Shown: positions 29,352 to 39,245 of the stretch, in pieces
Position numbering within the stretch: position 1 is the first letter of the stretch
Layout: each line of letters opens with the position of its first letter
NCBI GenBank assembly: GCA_030655145.1
Contig: JAURWD010000083.1
Span: forward strand, 1-60,559
Source: Ferruginibacter sp.
GTDB taxonomy: Bacteria; Bacteroidota; Bacteroidia; Chitinophagales; Chitinophagaceae
Direction of reading: 5' to 3'
Length of the DNA: 60,559 bases
Notes under the pieces: generated by a model
The model's input: the letters and a program-made list of their open reading frames with translations, nothing else
Databases searched by the model: none
Told to the model about the DNA's origin: nothing
Program-made: the position numbers and the translations under genes

Positions 29352-29864
29352 TCGTCAATTACTGTTTACAATACAAACGGAAATTATCGCCCGAAGTTGC
29401 AGGCGACCGTGCCAGCCGTTTGTTTTAAATTTTAATTAATATCCAACAAAGACAATATTCATTCCATAAAGACTTGAATTTTAGTGGACCGCCTGCATTT
29501 TTCGGTCAATTGTTAATGCGAAATAAATTTACAAGACGCTTTTTTGCTACATGTTTCCAGCGAAGTGGCGCTGGAACACCTTTCCGCTTTTCCCGACAAG
29601 GCAACAATGCGTACTCCGACTTGTTAACCCAAGGAATGCAGTTTGCTCAACATGGTTTCACAAACTCCTTTTTTAACATTTCCGCAACAGAATTAAACAT
29701 GACTTTTCAGCAGACCAAGGGTTTAAGAGATGGCTAAAAGGGCCGATTGACGTAGGTTTGCGCTTCAAAAAACCACGTAGCGGGCTGCCACTCACCTTAA
29801 CAACGGGCACACACGATACGTTCTTTAAAATCCTGGGCAGTTTTTCCCCCAACAAATATTCAAC

Positions 29865-32408
29865 ATGAAACATTTTTTTCTCTCTTCTCTCTCTTTCATA
29901 CTTTTTTTGACGGCGTTCTCGCAGCAACCGGAGCAACAACCCGACAATGTGACCATGAACGCTGCAGTAAGTGAAGGCCTGTATGGAAAACTTCTTGATA
30001 ACGCCACGGGCAAACCGATCGCTGCAGCCTCAGTGCAGATCTACGTGCCCGGTACTAACACCGACAGCCTTTTTGACGGAATGCTGACGCGGCCGAATGG
30101 TGAGTTCAGGTTCGAACGGCTACCGGTTGCCGACAGTATCAAGCTGGTAATATCGGCCCTAGGTTATCAACCTCAGGAACAATACGTCCGGGCGGGTACA
30201 AATCAAACTAACCGGCCTGCGGGTTTTCAACGCGACCTCGGAAATATCTCCTTGCAAACAGATGTAAAACAGTTGAGTGAAGTGGTGGTGAGTGCAACCC
30301 GGCCAGCCTTGCAAATGGGGATCGACCGTAAGATCTTTGACGTTAGTAAAAGTTTACTTGCCGCTGGCGGAACCGCAGTAGACATTATGAAGAACATCCC
30401 TTCCGTGTCGGTTGATATCGAAGGAAATGTTGAACTAAGAAATAGCACGCCCCAGATATTTGTTGACGGCCGGCCAACCATCTTAACCCTTGACCAGATA
30501 CCTGCAGATCACATCGACAAAATTGAACTCATCACCAATCCATCTGCGAAATTTGACGCTGCCAGTTCCGGTGGAATCATCAACGTAGTATTGAAGAAAA
30601 ATAAACGCATTGGCCTCAACGGCGTCATCTCACTGAGTGGTGGTACCCCCGAATTGTTTAGTGGCAACTTAAACATAAACCTGCGCCAGGGTAAGTTCAA
30701 CTTCTTTGCCAGTGTGGGCCATAACCAGTCAGGCGGCATTGCCCGCGGACAAACCTTGCGGCAAAATAAAAAAGGTGGTGTTGTTACCGATTACTTCAAC
30801 CAGTTCTCCAAAAACGAACGCGACCGGAATTTTAATTCCCTCCGTTTTGGAACAGACATTTTTCTCAGCAACCGCAACACCATCACGATCTCCCAGGATT
30901 TTTCAAAAGGTAAATTTGGTAACGTGGAAATGCAAAACCAGGAATACCTGGATGCGAGCCGGGTGCTGACCTACTCAGGACTTCGGCGTTCGGATGGAAG
31001 TTCTAAATTCGACCGGGGTAGCACGCGCTTGAATTTTAAACACAACTTCCCGAAAGAAGGAAAAGAACTCACTGCGGATATAAATTATAACTATGGTTCC
31101 CGCACAAGTCTGTCCGATATCAATACGCTTTACTTTAAACCCGATGGATCGCAATATCGTCAACCTTCGTTGGTCTGGAATGATGGCAGCAACGAAGAAA
31201 ACCAATTGACCATACAGGCAGATTATGTAAATCCGATTAACGAAAGCACAAAGATCGAAACCGGCCTGCGCAGTTTTACCTCGACCTTTAAAAGCTATTA
31301 CAATGCTTACGCCGATGATAATGGACAGGCGGAAAAATTACCCCTCAGCAATAATTACGCTTACGACCAGGCCGTTACCGCAGCCTACTTTACATTTTCA
31401 AAAAACCTGAAAAGTTTCTCATACCAACTTGGACTTCGGGGCGAACATTCAAAATTTGACGGTGAACTAGTTGACAGTGCCTACAAATTTGGTTATGAGT
31501 ACCCGGGCAGTTTAAAAAATATCTGGGATGGTTTGTTTCCAAGTGTGTACCTCACTAAAAAGTTGAACGAATCCAACGAGATGCAATTCAATTATAGCCG
31601 GCGCATCCGTCGTCCTCAATTCTGGCAACTTAACCCGTTTGTTGATATCAATGATCCCGCAAACCTGCGCCAGGGTAATCCCGCGCTGCGCCCGGAATTT
31701 ATCAATTCATTTGAGGTCAACTATAATAATACGTACAAGCAAGGCAACTTTTTAGCAGTTGTTTATTTCCGCAATAACCCCGATGACATTACTGAATACA
31801 GCGATACCATCACCGCTGCCCAATACCAGCAATTTGCAAATGCGGCGATCGATCCAAACGCTATTTTAAACACTTTTATAAACGCGAGTACGACTAACCG
31901 TTATGGTGCCGAATTTACCCTGCAACATAAGATTGGAAAGAACTTCGACATTACGCCAACCGTGAACCTGCAGTACCGCACGGTGAGTGCCAAAGTAAAT
32001 GATCTTGTGCTTGATAATAAGGGTTTCAACTGGGAAGCCAAACTAATCACTAATTACAAGATTGAAACTGAACGCCCGTCCTTCTTCAACAACTTCGGTT
32101 TCCAGGCCATTGTAGATTATGAATCACCGCAGGTAATCCCGCAGGGAAAAAATATCGCAGAGTTCCAGGTTGACCTCGCCTTCCGTAAAGATTTTATGAA
32201 GAATAAAAAAGCCTCACTGACACTTGCCGTAAGTGATCTGTTTAACAGCCAGCGCTGGGGAACTATTTATGACACGGAACAATTTTACCAGGATTCATAC
32301 CGTCGCTGGAATGTGCGCAACTTCCGTTTGACTTTCAGTTATAAGTTCGGCGATAATAAATTCTCTCTCTTCAACAACAACCGCAGACGCGAGAACGATG
32401 ATGACTAA
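29865..32408 (+). CDS. TonB-dependent receptor / outer membrane beta-barrel protein with carboxypeptidase-regulatory-like domain
   Basis: N-terminal CarboxypepD_reg-like region, plug (VVVSATRPALQMGIDRKIFDVSK), C-terminal aromatic barrel strands. Confidence 0.9.
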   Translation: MKHFFLSSLSFILFLTAFSQQPEQQPDNVTMNAAVSEGLYGKLLDNATGKPIAAASVQIYVPGTNTDSLFDGMLTRPNGEFRFERLPVADSIKLVISALGYQPQEQYVRAGTNQTNRPAGFQRDLGNISLQTDVKQLSEVVVSATRPALQMGIDRKIFDVSKSLLAAGGTAVDIMKNIPSVSVDIEGNVELRNSTPQIFVDGRPTILTLDQIPADHIDKIELITNPSAKFDAASSGGIINVVLKKNKRIGLNGVISLSGGTPELFSGNLNINLRQGKFNFFASVGHNQSGGIARGQTLRQNKKGGVVTDYFNQFSKNERDRNFNSLRFGTDIFLSNRNTITISQDFSKGKFGNVEMQNQEYLDASRVLTYSGLRRSDGSSKFDRGSTRLNFKHNFPKEGKELTADINYNYGSRTSLSDINTLYFKPDGSQYRQPSLVWNDGSNEENQLTIQADYVNPINESTKIETGLRSFTSTFKSYYNAYADDNGQAEKLPLSNNYAYDQAVTAAYFTFSKNLKSFSYQLGLRGEHSKFDGELVDSAYKFGYEYPGSLKNIWDGLFPSVYLTKKLNESNEMQFNYSRRIRRPQFWQLNPFVDINDPANLRQGNPALRPEFINSFEVNYNNTYKQGNFLAVVYFRNNPDDITEYSDTITAAQYQQFANAAIDPNAILNTFINASTTNRYGAEFTLQHKIGKNFDITPTVNLQYRTVSAKVNDLVLDNKGFNWEAKLITNYKIETERPSFFNNFGFQAIVDYESPQVIPQGKNIAEFQVDLAFRKDFMKNKKASLTLAVSDLFNSQRWGTIYDTEQFYQDSYRRWNVRNFRLTFSYKFGDNKFSLFNNNRRRENDDD

Positions 32409-32703
32409 TATTAGGTGGGATAAAATTTGGTACGGGATTTCGTCAATCCGGCTCATGCTTTTTCCTGTTGGTTAAATGTTGATGGTGTAAACAAAACATT
32501 ATAATAAATCGGCCTCACCGACCGTGCAACAGCCTCTCCCGTCATCATTTTTTAACAAATAAGCCCGCTAAAAATTTATTCGGTTTTGCTTTCAGATAAC
32601 TCATCCAAAAAAATCTATAACTCAGTCAATTGGCCCGGTTTAACGGGAGCACTTTAACATAAAATTTTGCCCTTAGGATTTAGTCTTCACTAAACCGACG
32701 GTA

Positions 32704-35700
32704 ATGAAAAATTTTATTCTGCTCTCGCTCTTTTTCGTTTTGAGCCTTGGGGCTATGGCCCAAACAACTACGATCAGGGGAAATGTTACGGATAGCCTGG
32801 GACGGCCCGTACCCAATGTTTCGGTTACTGCTAAAGGTGCTTCCGGAGGGGTTTCCTCCAGCGCCGATGGTAGCTTTTTGTTGTCAGTTCCTTCCGGAAC
32901 GAGAACACTTAGTATCAGTTCGGTCGGCTATGCAGACCAGGAAATTTCTGTGGGCAACCGCTCCAATATTGACATTGTTATGTCGACGAGGGAAAAGCAA
33001 TTGGAAGCAGTGGTGGTGGTGGCTTATGGAACGCAGAAGCGAAAAGAGATCACGAGCGCTATCTCAACAGTGAATGCTGATGCGATCAAGGCGCAGCAGG
33101 TAACATCTGTTGGACAGGCCTTGCAGGGCACCGCCTCCGGGGTGGTAGTGGTTAACAATTCCGGGCAGCCCGGTGATAACCCGATCATCCGCATTCGCGG
33201 CATAGCTTCCGTAAATGCCGCTGCCGACCCGTTGGTCGTGCTTGATGGCGTTCCGTTCCAGGGAAACCTGAACATGATCAGCCCCGCCGACATTGATAAT
33301 TTTTCGGTGTTGAAAGACGCGACTGCTACTGCTCTCTACGGCTCCCGTGCTGCAAACGGCGTTATATTGATCAACACAAAGGGAGGAAGAAAGAATGCGG
33401 CGCCGGTGATCAATGTTTCTGCCATACGGGGCTATTCATCCCGCGCTGTCCCGGAGTATCCCTTTCTTAACACACAACAACATTTCGAACTTGGTTGGGA
33501 AGGCCTGCGCAATCACTACGGGGCAGATCCTAACGCGGCGCAACGTGCAACAGATAACCTGATACGCTCGGCCTTTCATTACAACCCTTATGGGAGCATC
33601 ACAAAACCGGTTGATGTGAATGGGAAACTGGTGGACGGTGCACAACCCTTATGGAACACAGATTGGGTGAAAGAATTGCAACGCGAAATCGCCGGGCGCA
33701 CGAATGTTAACCTGGGCATTTCCGGCGGCACCGACAAGTCGCGTTATTTTTTTGGCGGAGAGTACCTCGACCAGGATGGCTATATCATTACCTCGAAATA
33801 CAAACGGGTTTCAGCCCGCTTCAATTACACCACTGATCTAAAAGACTGGTTGCAATTGGGCGCTCGCACGGCCATCGTTTCTTCCAATCAAAATTTCCCT
33901 GACCAGGGCAGCAATAGTTACACCGACGTTATTTTATATTCCCGGACTTTGTCAAGTGTTTTCCCTCTGTACAAACGTGGTGAGGACGGCTCCTTGTTGA
34001 AGGACGCGGGCGGCAACCCCATCTTTGATTACGGGGTTGGAGATCCTAATAGAGAGGTGAATGTAAATCGCCTGATCCTTACCAACAGCAATGATGTTGC
34101 GACAACCTTTCTCGATAGGAAACGGAACGATCGCCTGATGATTAATCTGAATACCTATGCCGATATCCGGCTGGCGCCGGGATTGAATTTCAGGTCGAGT
34201 TTTGGTATCGATCGCTTTACCCTTAATTCCCTTTCGCACGATAATAAAGATTTTGGTTTTGCTGCAAATGTTGGCGGTCGCACTACCCGTACAAACAATC
34301 TTACCACTTCCTGGACCTGGAACAACATGCTGAGCTACCAACAACGTTTTGGCGAGCATAACCTGAACGTGATGGCGAGCTATGAAGCTTTCGATTATAA
34401 ACTGGAAGCCCTTTCCGGTTCCAAAACAGGCTTTCCTTTTGGCGGCCTGGAAGAACTCAACAACGCCGCAACAAATGAAACCTTGAACGGGTCTACCACC
34501 AGCGAGCGCTTGTTGAGTTATCTCGGCCGCGTGAAGTATGATTACAAAGGAAAATATTTTGCGGAATTCGCGGCCAGGCGTGACGGGTCTTCCCGATTTG
34601 AAAAAGCCAATCGCTATGGCTTCTTTCCCGCCGGAGGCGTTTCCTGGTTGATCAGCGAGGAAGGTTTTTTGAAAGGAAAAAATAACATCGACCTCTTGAA
34701 GCTCCGTGCTTCGTATGGTGTTGTTGGTAACAACCAACTCGCCTCTTACTTCCCATATCTTGGCACCTTCAGCACCGGTTATGATGAGCTCACCAACCCG
34801 GGCTTATATTTTGATCAGCTCGCAAACCTGGACATCAAATGGGAGCGACAGGGCAACACCAATATCGGGCTCGACTTTGAGGGATTCAACAGTCGCCTCA
34901 CCGCAAGCCTCGACGTATTTAATAAGTCATCGATCGATCTGTTATTCAATCTTCCCCTGGTTTATTCCGGCGGTATCGGTACAGTTGCTTTCAACATTGG
35001 TAAGGTAGAGAACAGGGGTGTTGAACTTGCCTTGAATTATGCCATCATCAAAAATCGCAACTTCACCTGGACGGCGGGTTTCAATGCAACCTATCTGCAG
35101 AATACGATCAAGAAATTGACTGACCGCGACACCTTAGCGCCTTCCGGCTCTCAGCGCCTGACCGTAGGCAAATCCAGGTATGAATTTTACCTCGCCGATT
35201 GGGCAGGAGTTGATCCGGCCGATGGCTTGCCTATGTGGTACGTTGATGAGCTCGGAACCAATGGTCAGCCAACGGGAAAACGCATCACTACAAAAGATGC
35301 GGCAGAGTCCGCAAACGGCCGAAAGTATTTTGGTTCCGGCATTCCCAAATTTACCGGTGGACTTAGCCAGCGCCTTTCTTACCGCGGCTTCGATCTCAAC
35401 ATTCTTTTCAACTACGCTTTCGGCGGAAAATATTATGACGCCAATTACGCAAACCTGATGCACGGTTTGTTCAGTGGGTATGGTTCGCAGATGCATGCCG
35501 ACATTTTAGGCCGTTGGCAAAAGCCCGGCGATGTCACAAATATCCCGCGGCTTGATCCTGATAACGGTGACGTAACAACGCCATCGAACAATTATCTCTT
35601 TAGTGGTGACTATGTAAGGTTACGCAACATTTCGCTCGGGTACTCGATACCGGTAGCAAACCAAAAAGTCATCAAGGGTATTCGCTTCTTCGTGCAGGGT

Positions 35701-35826
35701 GATAACCTCATGACCTGGGACAAGCTGAAAGCAGGTTCAGATCCGGAGGCCAATATCGACGGCACTTCAAACGGAAACTCAAACGTTTACAAAACGATCT
35801 CAGCTGGCCTCGACTTTACATTCTAA
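32704..35826 (+). CDS. SusC/RagA family TonB-linked outer membrane protein
   Basis: IRGNVTDSLGRPVPNVSV..., VVVVAYGTQKRKEITSAISTV plug, VLDGVPFQGNLNMISPADIDNFSVLKDATATALYGSRAANGVILI. Confidence 0.96.
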   Translation: MKNFILLSLFFVLSLGAMAQTTTIRGNVTDSLGRPVPNVSVTAKGASGGVSSSADGSFLLSVPSGTRTLSISSVGYADQEISVGNRSNIDIVMSTREKQLEAVVVVAYGTQKRKEITSAISTVNADAIKAQQVTSVGQALQGTASGVVVVNNSGQPGDNPIIRIRGIASVNAAADPLVVLDGVPFQGNLNMISPADIDNFSVLKDATATALYGSRAANGVILINTKGGRKNAAPVINVSAIRGYSSRAVPEYPFLNTQQHFELGWEGLRNHYGADPNAAQRATDNLIRSAFHYNPYGSITKPVDVNGKLVDGAQPLWNTDWVKELQREIAGRTNVNLGISGGTDKSRYFFGGEYLDQDGYIITSKYKRVSARFNYTTDLKDWLQLGARTAIVSSNQNFPDQGSNSYTDVILYSRTLSSVFPLYKRGEDGSLLKDAGGNPIFDYGVGDPNREVNVNRLILTNSNDVATTFLDRKRNDRLMINLNTYADIRLAPGLNFRSSFGIDRFTLNSLSHDNKDFGFAANVGGRTTRTNNLTTSWTWNNMLSYQQRFGEHNLNVMASYEAFDYKLEALSGSKTGFPFGGLEELNNAATNETLNGSTTSERLLSYLGRVKYDYKGKYFAEFAARRDGSSRFEKANRYGFFPAGGVSWLISEEGFLKGKNNIDLLKLRASYGVVGNNQLASYFPYLGTFSTGYDELTNPGLYFDQLANLDIKWERQGNTNIGLDFEGFNSRLTASLDVFNKSSIDLLFNLPLVYSGGIGTVAFNIGKVENRGVELALNYAIIKNRNFTWTAGFNATYLQNTIKKLTDRDTLAPSGSQRLTVGKSRYEFYLADWAGVDPADGLPMWYVDELGTNGQPTGKRITTKDAAESANGRKYFGSGIPKFTGGLSQRLSYRGFDLNILFNYAFGGKYYDANYANLMHGLFSGYGSQMHADILGRWQKPGDVTNIPRLDPDNGDVTTPSNNYLFSGDYVRLRNISLGYSIPVANQKVIKGIRFFVQGDNLMTWDKLKAGSDPEANIDGTSNGNSNVYKTISAGLDFTF

Positions 35827-35846
35827 CACCCCTTAATTACTAGTTT

Positions 35847-37382
35847 ATGAAACTTTCAATTCGAATAATAACAAAACAATTGTTCCCTTTCTTTTGCCTG
35901 CTCCTGGCTGCATCCATGCTGGTGACTGGGTGTAAGAAAGATTTCCTTGATGAACCAAGGCCGACTGACAAGGTCAGCACCGTCGATGTATTTTCTTCGA
36001 CCGATGGGGTTCGGGCTTTTTTCAATGGGTTATATCGCAACCTGCGTTCGCAATGGACGAGCCTCGATGGCTCCGCCGGCGGCAACGATGATACCTACAG
36101 TTTTGTATCGCTGAACATTACCCGTGGTGCTAAAGGAAAAGATGTGGTGATGGCTTTTCCTACCTGGTACATTTATGATTATCAAAATGAAAACCGCGAA
36201 CCGACTTATCGCCGCGTAAACTTCACCTGGGAATTCCTGTACGAAAACATCAACCAGGTGAATATCCTCATCAAAGGAGTAGCGGAAAGCCCGTCCATTT
36301 CAGCTGACGATAAAACGCTGCTATCCGCAGAAGCAAGGGCGCTGAGGGCCTGGCTTTATTTCGAACTCATCCGCGAATTTCAACACACGATTACCAAAAA
36401 TCCCAATGCACCCGGGGTACCCGTTTACACGGAGCCAACGTCAATTCAAAATAAAGGAAAGGCCCGCGGAACCATCAAGGAAACCTACGACCAGATCAAC
36501 AGCGATATTGAATTCGCTACCGCAAATATTGGCAGCAGCCGAAATTTGAAAAGCCAGGTCAATAGCAATGTCGCCTGGGGCATGGCCGCCCGCATTTACC
36601 TCGAGCAACAACGCTGGGCTGATGCAAAGGCCGCGGCGCAAAAAGCAAGAATAGGCCTGCAGTTAGACGAAGAAGGCTATGCAACTTATTACAACGACCT
36701 CACCTCGAGCGAAGTGATCTGGGGCTTGCCACAAACAACAGGTAATGGTGGACAAAGTCTTTATTATGGTACCCTCAGTTCGTTCTTTGAACAAACCGGT
36801 GACGGCTACGACGGATTTTATGTGAGCGAAGAGCTGGTAGAGCGTTTCACGACAACGGATATACGCAATACCTTCTTCGAATACAATGCGCCCGGTACTC
36901 CAGATAATTACGCGACCAACAAATTCGGGATAGCGCATGCCTCCTACGAGGTCACCTTATTGAACGGTGAAACGGTAAAACAAAAGACCATAAACTTTGA
37001 TGAATCGATCATCATGATGCGGGTAGCAGAGATGGTGTTGATCGAGGCGGAAGCAAAGGCCCGGCTGGGTGAGGCAGACGCCGCGGAGTTGTTGTTCTCA
37101 TTGCAATCGAACAGGGATGAAGCAGCTGTGCGCTCCGGAAACACAGGTGCGGCATTGATCAACGAGATTTTGGTAGAGCGGCGCAAAGAATTGTACGGCG
37201 AGCTGGGGATTGATTGGCTCGATGCAAAAAGATTGCAACTGGCTTTAGACCGCTCAGGTTCTAACCATGAGGCACCAAACGATTATATCATGGTAACAAA
37301 TGACCCGCGACTTATTTTGAAAATTCCGCAAAAGGAAATTGATTCCAATGATTTTATCAATCAATCAGATCAGAATCCTTAG
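35847..37382 (+). CDS. SusD/RagB family nutrient-binding lipoprotein
   Basis: Lipobox LVTGC followed by KKDFLDEPRP; ARALRAWLYFELIREF; C-terminal ILVERRKELYGELGIDWLDAKR; directly downstream of SusC. Confidence 0.95.
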   Translation: MKLSIRIITKQLFPFFCLLLAASMLVTGCKKDFLDEPRPTDKVSTVDVFSSTDGVRAFFNGLYRNLRSQWTSLDGSAGGNDDTYSFVSLNITRGAKGKDVVMAFPTWYIYDYQNENREPTYRRVNFTWEFLYENINQVNILIKGVAESPSISADDKTLLSAEARALRAWLYFELIREFQHTITKNPNAPGVPVYTEPTSIQNKGKARGTIKETYDQINSDIEFATANIGSSRNLKSQVNSNVAWGMAARIYLEQQRWADAKAAAQKARIGLQLDEEGYATYYNDLTSSEVIWGLPQTTGNGGQSLYYGTLSSFFEQTGDGYDGFYVSEELVERFTTTDIRNTFFEYNAPGTPDNYATNKFGIAHASYEVTLLNGETVKQKTINFDESIIMMRVAEMVLIEAEAKARLGEADAAELLFSLQSNRDEAAVRSGNTGAALINEILVERRKELYGELGIDWLDAKRLQLALDRSGSNHEAPNDYIMVTNDPRLILKIPQKEIDSNDFINQSDQNP

Positions 37383-37423
37383 AAAATACTAGCCCTATCT
37401 GACAACTATAATTCCTCGTTTTT

Positions 37424-37451
37424 GAGCGACCATTCCCGGTCGCTCTTTGTT
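37424..37451 (+). terminator. Terminator after SusD
   Basis: GAGCGACC-ATTCCC-GGTCGCTC then TTTGTTT. Confidence 0.8.
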
Positions 37452-37452
37452 T

Positions 37453-37528
37453 GGCGTGCCCTAACGGAACGGGCTATCCGCTGCAAGCCTTGCTGCGCTG
37501 CGGGCTTTCCGCTGCTATCCCTCACGCG
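37453..37528. repeat. Intergenic repeat-like element with internal direct repeats
   Basis: GGGCTATCCGCTGC (37471-37484) and GGGCTTTCCGCTGC (37502-37515), 13/14 identical, around AAGCC...GGCTT; ends TATCCCTCACGCG. Confidence 0.6.
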
Positions 37529-37569
37529 AATTTATTGTATTGAAAATTCGTTTCCAGGGGAAGCAAAAA

Positions 37570-37589
37570 GGCAGCCCGCTAAGGCTGCC
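37570..37589 (-). terminator. Terminator of PRC-barrel gene
   Basis: GGCAGCC-CGCTAA-GGCTGCC, A run on the + strand. Confidence 0.75.
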
Positions 37590-37616
37590 CTTGACAAGTA
37601 GTATTCGTTAGAAACC

Positions 37617-38294
37617 TTAATCAAAATCCTTGTTCATATTCTGACTTTTATTATCATCAAACTCATCGGATCCCTTGCGGTTTGCCAGATTTGTTTTTTC
37701 GGTTTGTGTATTGTCAAGCCCACGATTCCGGAGTCGATATCCGCCCTTTTCTGTTTCGCTTTTTGAATCATAATCTACCGGTTGAACTTCATCTAAGCTG
37801 CCGGTTTGATTGGTCCGCTGAATGCGGTTGCGGTAAAGGTTTGCATCATTGAAATGTTCATGATTGTAGAATTCATCATCATGATGCAGATCACCCGGCT
37901 TCGCGGAGGCTCCCAGCCCACCGAACACATTGCTCACACTTGATTCAACCCCGGTATCGAATCTTTCCTCGTTGTATTCAGGCAGGGCCTTTAATTGATG
38001 GATTGTTATGGAAGGCAATATAACGTTATCGTCCTTCTCATGCAACTCTGCTATGCCGATCGGAAGCAATACTTCCCGATCACCAAGATCATACTCATTG
38101 TCTTCGAGGTCAACGACGAGGTATCGCACTTTCTGGCTGGCATAATCGAAGATCAGGTCTTCTACTTCACCGAGATGTTTGCCGGTAGCATCCCGCACGT
38201 CCCAGCCACGGATGTCAGGTTGCCCATCAACAATTTCAAAGTCGCTGCCGCTTAGTTTCTGCAGGCGCGTATGCCTGATATTTTCTGAATTCAT
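37617..38294 (-). CDS. PRC-barrel domain protein
   Basis: IVDGQPDIRGWDVRDATGKHLGEVEDLIFDYASQKVRYLVVDLE. Confidence 0.88.
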   Translation of the reverse strand: MNSENIRHTRLQKLSGSDFEIVDGQPDIRGWDVRDATGKHLGEVEDLIFDYASQKVRYLVVDLEDNEYDLGDREVLLPIGIAELHEKDDNVILPSITIHQLKALPEYNEERFDTGVESSVSNVFGGLGASAKPGDLHHDDEFYNHEHFNDANLYRNRIQRTNQTGSLDEVQPVDYDSKSETEKGGYRLRNRGLDNTQTEKTNLANRKGSDEFDDNKSQNMNKDFD

Positions 38295-38350
38295 GTCAAA
38301 TTATTTTATGGGCAAGCGCCCGTTAAAAAATAGTTGTTCGTTGATCAATC

Positions 38351-39025
38351 TTAGGTAGTTCCGTTACCACGAGCTACGATCTCCACGCGGCGATTTTGCT
38401 GGCGACCTTGTTCCGTCGCATTCGATGCAGCCGGTCGGGCTTCGCCGACTGCATTTACAGAGATGCGACTTGCATCAATTCCATTCGTTTGCAACCAATC
38501 CTTTACCGCATTCGCCCGGCGTGCTGCGAGGTCCTTATTCGTTTCGCTACTTCCTTCTGTATCTGTGTAACCATATACCCTTATATCGCTACCCTCGTAT
38601 CTTTTCAACAACGAAGATTTTATTTGATTAAGGTTAGCTTTTGCATTTGAACGCAGCTCTGCCTTCCCTTCGTCAAAGAGTACAGATTCTCCAATGCTGT
38701 AAATACCGTAACTCGTATTGCCCTGCACATTGATATTCTGATCGGTGATCTCCTCATATTTCACCACTGGCGCATTAAAATCAACGGAATTCCAGTCGTT
38801 GTTCGCAGTTGATCTGCTGTTTATTTCCGCTGTATCAGGTCTGTTAAGAACCGGGGTGCTGGATATGCTGTCGACGGCTGTCGTATCAGTCACCACTGTA
38901 TTTGCGGCGCTATCTACGTCCTTATCGCGGGTTAAAAACCAGGCAACCGCTATGATCGCAAGGAGGAGCAATACCCATGGTAGTATGGAACTTTTTTTCT
39001 TCGGTTGAACATTCAATTCTGCCAT
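38351..39025 (-). CDS. Membrane-anchored OmpA-family (peptidoglycan-binding) protein
   Basis: MAELN...SSILPWVLLLLAIIAVAWFLT TM helix; OmpA motif VYGYTDTEGSSETNKDLAARRANAVKDWL...GEARPAASN...QNRRVEIV. Confidence 0.9.
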   Translation of the reverse strand: MAELNVQPKKKSSILPWVLLLLAIIAVAWFLTRDKDVDSAANTVVTDTTAVDSISSTPVLNRPDTAEINSRSTANNDWNSVDFNAPVVKYEEITDQNINVQGNTSYGIYSIGESVLFDEGKAELRSNAKANLNQIKSSLLKRYEGSDIRVYGYTDTEGSSETNKDLAARRANAVKDWLQTNGIDASRISVNAVGEARPAASNATEQGRQQNRRVEIVARGNGTT

Positions 39026-39187
39026 AATAAATTCATTTGAGTGACCAATAGTTAACATCTCTATGGCTTCAATTTCATGCCACATACATTCCGTGCAGCC
39101 CTGACCGGAATGTGTGGTTGTTTTTCCTCTTGGCGGGTAGTGTTGGAAGTGTGTTGTTAGGTTCAAGTCAATAAAGCACAAAAAAAA

Positions 39188-39209
39188 CCACCAGCTTTTC
39201 TGCTGGTGG
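39188..39209 (-). terminator. Terminator of carboxylesterase gene
   Basis: CCACCAGC-TTTTCT-GCTGGTGG, A run on the + strand. Confidence 0.8.
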
Positions 39210-39245
39210 CTATTTGATATTTATTTTATCTGCGCCTTGCGCCAA

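Noticed and set aside
29474-29737. 87-aa plus ORF with TTG start
   Set aside because: No recognisable motif, weak start, spans the orphan hairpin; insufficient support as a CDS
33952-34737. 261-aa minus ORF
   Set aside because: Long but fully antisense to the SusC gene, whose reading is unambiguous
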